Assembly: GCF_045863935.1 (NCBI RefSeq)
Contig: NZ_BTVP01000060.1
Span: 1-13,492 of the forward strand
Reading direction: 5' to 3'
Length of the DNA: 13,492 bases
DNA from: Parvibaculum sp045863935
GTDB lineage: Bacteria; Pseudomonadota; Alphaproteobacteria; Parvibaculales; Parvibaculaceae
A program made the position numbers and the translations under genes. Every line of letters starts with the position of its first letter. Within the stretch, counting starts at the first letter, position 1. The notes beneath the pieces are model-generated. The model was not told the DNA's origin and made no database searches. It saw only the letters and a program-made list of their open reading frames with translations. This document shows positions 10,838-13,492 of this stretch, piece after piece.

Positions 10838-11974
10838 ATGAACGCGGAAAAGCTGACGATCGCCGATGTCGAGCGGCTCCTTTCGGACCCGTCCGAGGAC
10901 GCGCGCGCGGCTGTCGCTGCGAAAGTCGCCCGTCAGTTTTCGCAGGTTGAACTCGCGCCGCGCGAGCGCGAACTCGCGCGCGAAATACTTGGCTATCTGG
11001 TCCATGACGTAGCGATCTCCGTGCGCGAGGCCCTTGCGCGCTGCCTGGACGACAAGGCGGGCGCGCCGCGCGATGTCGTGCTGAAGCTTGCACGCGATAT
11101 CGACCAGGTGGCGTTGCCCGTTCTCGAGCGCTCTCCCGTGCTGACCGATGAAGACCTGGTGGGGCTCGTCTATTACGGCTCGCCCGCAAAGCAATGCGCG
11201 ATTGCGGGGCGGCCTGACGTAGCGGCGCCGGTGTCGGAAGCGATTGCCCATCGCGGCGATCGTACGGCCGTGCTGAGGCTCGTCCACAATGCAGGTGCGG
11301 TCATCAACGAGGCGGCGGCGACGATACTGGTGACACGCTACGCCGACGACGCCGATGTTTCCGTGCCGCTGGTGCAGCGGGGCGAAATGCCCGCGCTCCT
11401 CGTCGAACGGCTGATCGCGATGGTGTCGGAGCAGCTTCGCGAATATCTCGTTGAGCAGCACGAGATGGATCATCGCGTGGCGGCGACGCTGGAAGAGCAG
11501 ACGCGCGAACGGACGACGGCGGACGCCATTTCCCGCATGAGCCATGACGACATGCGCGCGCTGGTGGCGCAGCTCTCGGAAAACGGCCGCCTGACGGCGA
11601 CGCTGATCCTGCGCATCGCCTGCACAGGCGAAATGCGCTTCGTGGAAGCCGCCTTCGCAAATCTTACCGACGTACCGGACGAACGGATATGGAGGCTCAT
11701 CCACGATGTGGGGGCGCTCGGCTTCCGCGCCGTCTATGCGCGGGCGGGGATGCCGGAGGCGCTCTATCCGGCCTTCCGCCGGGTGCTCGACACCTATCAC
11801 GCGGTCAGAAGCTCGGACGGCACGCTCGATCTCGATCTTTTCCGCTTCCACGTGCTCGAAGGGCTGCGCGAGACCTTCGAGGAGATCGAAGCGCCGGATC
11901 TCGACGGGATGATCGACAAGCTGGCGCGGCTTGCGTCCCCGGTGCCCGGCCAGCGGCGCCAGAACGTGGCTTAA
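10838..11974 (+). CDS. DUF2336 family protein
   Basis: A 378-residue, almost entirely helical soluble protein of the DUF2336 family, which is common in alphaproteobacteria and has no assigned biochemical function. It begins EKLTIADVERLLSDPSEDAR, followed by HEAT-like helical pairs (VARQFSQVELAPRERELARE, VHDVAISVREALARCL) and the family segment VLTDEDLVGLV. I prefer the ATG at 10838 because this N-terminus resembles relatives; a GTG at 10790 would add 16 residues and lies close to a possible transcription start. No signal peptide or membrane segment is seen. It is flanked by unrelated genes, so context gives no function; a regulatory or scaffolding role is a guess. Confidence 0.8.
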   Translation: MNAEKLTIADVERLLSDPSEDARAAVAAKVARQFSQVELAPRERELAREILGYLVHDVAISVREALARCLDDKAGAPRDVVLKLARDIDQVALPVLERSPVLTDEDLVGLVYYGSPAKQCAIAGRPDVAAPVSEAIAHRGDRTAVLRLVHNAGAVINEAAATILVTRYADDADVSVPLVQRGEMPALLVERLIAMVSEQLREYLVEQHEMDHRVAATLEEQTRERTTADAISRMSHDDMRALVAQLSENGRLTATLILRIACTGEMRFVEAAFANLTDVPDERIWRLIHDVGALGFRAVYARAGMPEALYPAFRRVLDTYHAVRSSDGTLDLDLFRFHVLEGLRETFEEIEAPDLDGMIDKLARLASPVPGQRRQNVA

Positions 11975-12193
11975 TTTTCCCTCAAGCGCCGGGCGGGCGG
12001 TTCCCGGCTTTCGCCGGGACAGGCCGCGCCCTTGGCTTACGGCGCATAAGCGCCGGCGGCCGGTCGGCCTTGCCGTTTTTCGCGAGCGAAAAACGGTTGC
12101 CGCCGCAGCGGACGCTTTAGCCTGAAGCCCGTTTCCCCTTCGTCAAAAAATGCTCTAGCTTGCGGCCTCTTGAAGACATGAGAGGACCGCGCC
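11975..12193. other. Intergenic block with three successive hairpins
   Basis: Three stem-loops occur in 94 bases. TCCCGGC (12002-12008) pairs with GCCGGGA (12013-12019) over TTTC. CGGCGC (12040-12045) pairs with GCGCCG (12050-12055) over ATAA. CCGTTTTTCGC (12073-12083) pairs with GCGAAAAACGG (12086-12096) with only two loop bases. The cluster resembles mosaic REP-type elements, and the first or third could end transcription of the DUF2336 gene. No ORF is credible here. The thiolase promoter should lie between about 12100 and 12180 but was not identified. Confidence 0.65.
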
Positions 12194-13405
12194 ATGACCC
12201 ATCATCAGGAAGCCTTCATCTGCGACGCCGTTCGGACGCCCATCGGGCGGTATGGCGGGGTGCTGGCGGGCGTGCGCGCGGACGATCTGGGCGCCGTGCC
12301 GCTGATGGCGCTGATGGAACGCAATCCGGATGTGAACTGGGAACGGGTGGACGATGTGATCTTCGGCTGCGCCAACCAGGCGGGCGAGGACAACCGCAAC
12401 GTCGCGCGCATGTCGGCGCTGCTGGCGGGGCTGCCGGAGACGGTGCCCGGCTCGACGATGAACCGGCTTTGCGGCTCGGGCATGGATGCGGTCGGCACCG
12501 CGGCGCGGGCGATCAAGGCGGGTGAGGCGGGGCTCATGATCGCTGGCGGCGTGGAAAGCATGTCGCGCGCGCCCTTCGTGATGGGGAAGGCGACGGCGGC
12601 GTTTTCGCGCGATGCCGAGATCCACGACACGACGATCGGCTGGCGTTTCGTGAACCCGCTGATGAAGCGGCAGTATGGCGTCGACTCCATGCCGGAGACG
12701 GCGGAGAATGTTGCCGAGGATTTCCAGATTTCGCGCGAGGACCAGGACGCATTCGCATGGCGGAGCCAGCAGCGCGCGGGCGCGGCCATCGCGGCCGGGC
12801 GGCTCGCGGCGGAGATCGTTCCCGTGACCATCGTCAGCCGGAAGGGCGAGACGGTGGTGAACGCCGACGAGCATCCGCGCCCCGAGACGACACTCGAAGC
12901 GCTGTCGAAGCTGAAGGCGCCTTTCCGCGAGGGCGGCACGGTGACGGCGGGCAATGCGTCGGGCGTCAATGATGGCGCCTGCGCGCTCGTCATCGCGTCG
13001 GCGGATGCGGCGGAAGCGAACGGGCTCAAGCCGCGTGCGCGGATCGTCGCCATGGCGACGGCGGGCGTACCGCCGCGCATCATGGGCATCGGCCCCGCGC
13101 CCGCGACGCGCAAGGTGCTCGAGAAGACGGGATTGAACATCGGCGATATCGACGTGATCGAGCTGAACGAGGCGTTCGCCTCGCAGGGGCTTGCCGTGAT
13201 GCGCGATCTCGGGCTGCCCGACGATGCCGACCACGTGAACCCCAATGGCGGTGCGATCGCGCTTGGCCACCCGCTCGGCATGAGCGGCGCGCGGCTTGTG
13301 ACGACGGCAATGTACGAACTCGAAAGGCGGCAGGGCCGCTACGCGCTTTGCACCATGTGCATCGGCGTGGGGCAGGGCATTGCCATGATTATCGAGAGGG
13401 TGTGA
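12194..13405 (+). CDS. pcaF: 3-oxoadipyl-CoA thiolase / acetyl-CoA acyltransferase
   Basis: A 403-residue cytoplasmic thiolase of normal length. Catalytic residues by family pattern are Cys93 (NRLCGSGMD), His359 (GGAIALGHPLGMSGAR) and Cys389 (CTMCIGVGQG). The sequence follows 3-oxoadipyl-CoA thiolases (PcaF/PaaJ) closely: EAFICDAVRTPIGRYGG, VDDVIFGCANQAGEDNRNVA, MSRAPFVMGKA and YGVDSMPETAENVAEDFQIS. That enzyme splits 3-oxoadipyl-CoA into succinyl-CoA and acetyl-CoA in the beta-ketoadipate and phenylacetate pathways. No other pathway gene is nearby, so a general fatty-acid thiolase role remains possible. The ATG has GAGAGGA just upstream. The gene is the last before the right-hand repeat. Confidence 0.82.
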   Translation: MTHHQEAFICDAVRTPIGRYGGVLAGVRADDLGAVPLMALMERNPDVNWERVDDVIFGCANQAGEDNRNVARMSALLAGLPETVPGSTMNRLCGSGMDAVGTAARAIKAGEAGLMIAGGVESMSRAPFVMGKATAAFSRDAEIHDTTIGWRFVNPLMKRQYGVDSMPETAENVAEDFQISREDQDAFAWRSQQRAGAAIAAGRLAAEIVPVTIVSRKGETVVNADEHPRPETTLEALSKLKAPFREGGTVTAGNASGVNDGACALVIASADAAEANGLKPRARIVAMATAGVPPRIMGIGPAPATRKVLEKTGLNIGDIDVIELNEAFASQGLAVMRDLGLPDDADHVNPNGGAIALGHPLGMSGARLVTTAMYELERRQGRYALCTMCIGVGQGIAMIIERV

Positions 13406-13414
13406 GGGCTGTTG

Positions 13415-13491
13415 CGTTTTCTTCCACCCTCCCTTGAGGATTCCTCTGCGAAACCGTCGCATTGGAGGTTGCCGGGTATGAGGGTCGATGT
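13415..13491. repeat. Right copy of the long inverted repeat
   Basis: Positions 13438-13491 are the exact reverse complement of 1-54, with imperfect similarity extending inward to about 13415 (CCACCCTCCC in both copies when read from the gene end). It follows the thiolase stop by about 18 bases. Nothing else was seen in this tail. Confidence 0.8.
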
Positions 13492-13492
13492 T

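Noticed and set aside
12155..13462. A long minus-strand open frame opposite the thiolase gene
   Set aside because: The plus strand encodes a complete thiolase with all three catalytic residues, and the antisense product looks like a compositional shadow.
1..13491. Composite transposon or insertion sequence delimited by the edge repeats
   Set aside because: No transposase is present, the contents are ordinary chromosomal genes, and both repeats sit in the same position relative to a gene 3' end, which fits a dispersed intergenic repeat.

Overview
The window is about 65% GC by eye and codes densely on both strands. Its gene set (NsrR-type Rrf2 regulator, group III truncated haemoglobin, DUF2336 protein, CaiB-type CoA-transferase, PcaF-like thiolase, two bufferin operons) fits a chromosomal segment of an alphaproteobacterium. 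The style recalls Hyphomicrobiales such as Parvibaculum, but that genus guess comes from memory only. No tRNA, rRNA, CRISPR array, transposase or phage gene was seen, and no gene-free stretch exceeds 300 bases.

Layout. Position 1-88 is a repeat-bearing edge. nsrR (minus, 89-526) and a truncated haemoglobin (plus, 661-1116) diverge around a perfect NsrR-type palindrome (625-641). Bufferin operon 1 (bufA-bufB-bufC-bufD, 1379-3866) follows, then a P2-type cation ATPase (3961-6681), then bufferin operon 2 (bufA-bufB-bufC, 6913-8910, no bufD). A CaiB/BaiF CoA-transferase (minus, 8939-10135) converges on operon 2. After it come a small DoxX membrane protein (10310-10723), a DUF2336 protein (10838-11974), an intergenic block with three hairpins, and a 3-oxoadipyl-CoA thiolase-like gene (12194-13405). 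The first 54 bases are repeated in inverted orientation at the right edge.

How the genes fit together. Each buf operon encodes a small exported Cys-rich precursor (BufA), a multinuclear non-haem iron oxidase that should modify its cysteines (BufB), and a partner protein (BufC). Such systems are known as copper-buffering RiPPs. Operon 1 also has the DoxX-type membrane protein BufD. The two mature BufA peptides differ at one residue. The P2-ATPase between the operons is not a copper (P1B) pump and lacks one canonical calcium-site aspartate.

The most interesting signal lies outside the coding regions. Both bufA genes are preceded by leaders of almost equal length that fold into the same nested pair of stem-loops. 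Base pairing is maintained by two full compensatory changes and two consistent changes between copies. In operon 1 a further 12-bp inverted repeat could mask the bufA ribosome binding site. This looks like an undescribed cis-acting RNA controlling bufferin production. It rests on two sequences only and needs a comparative search.
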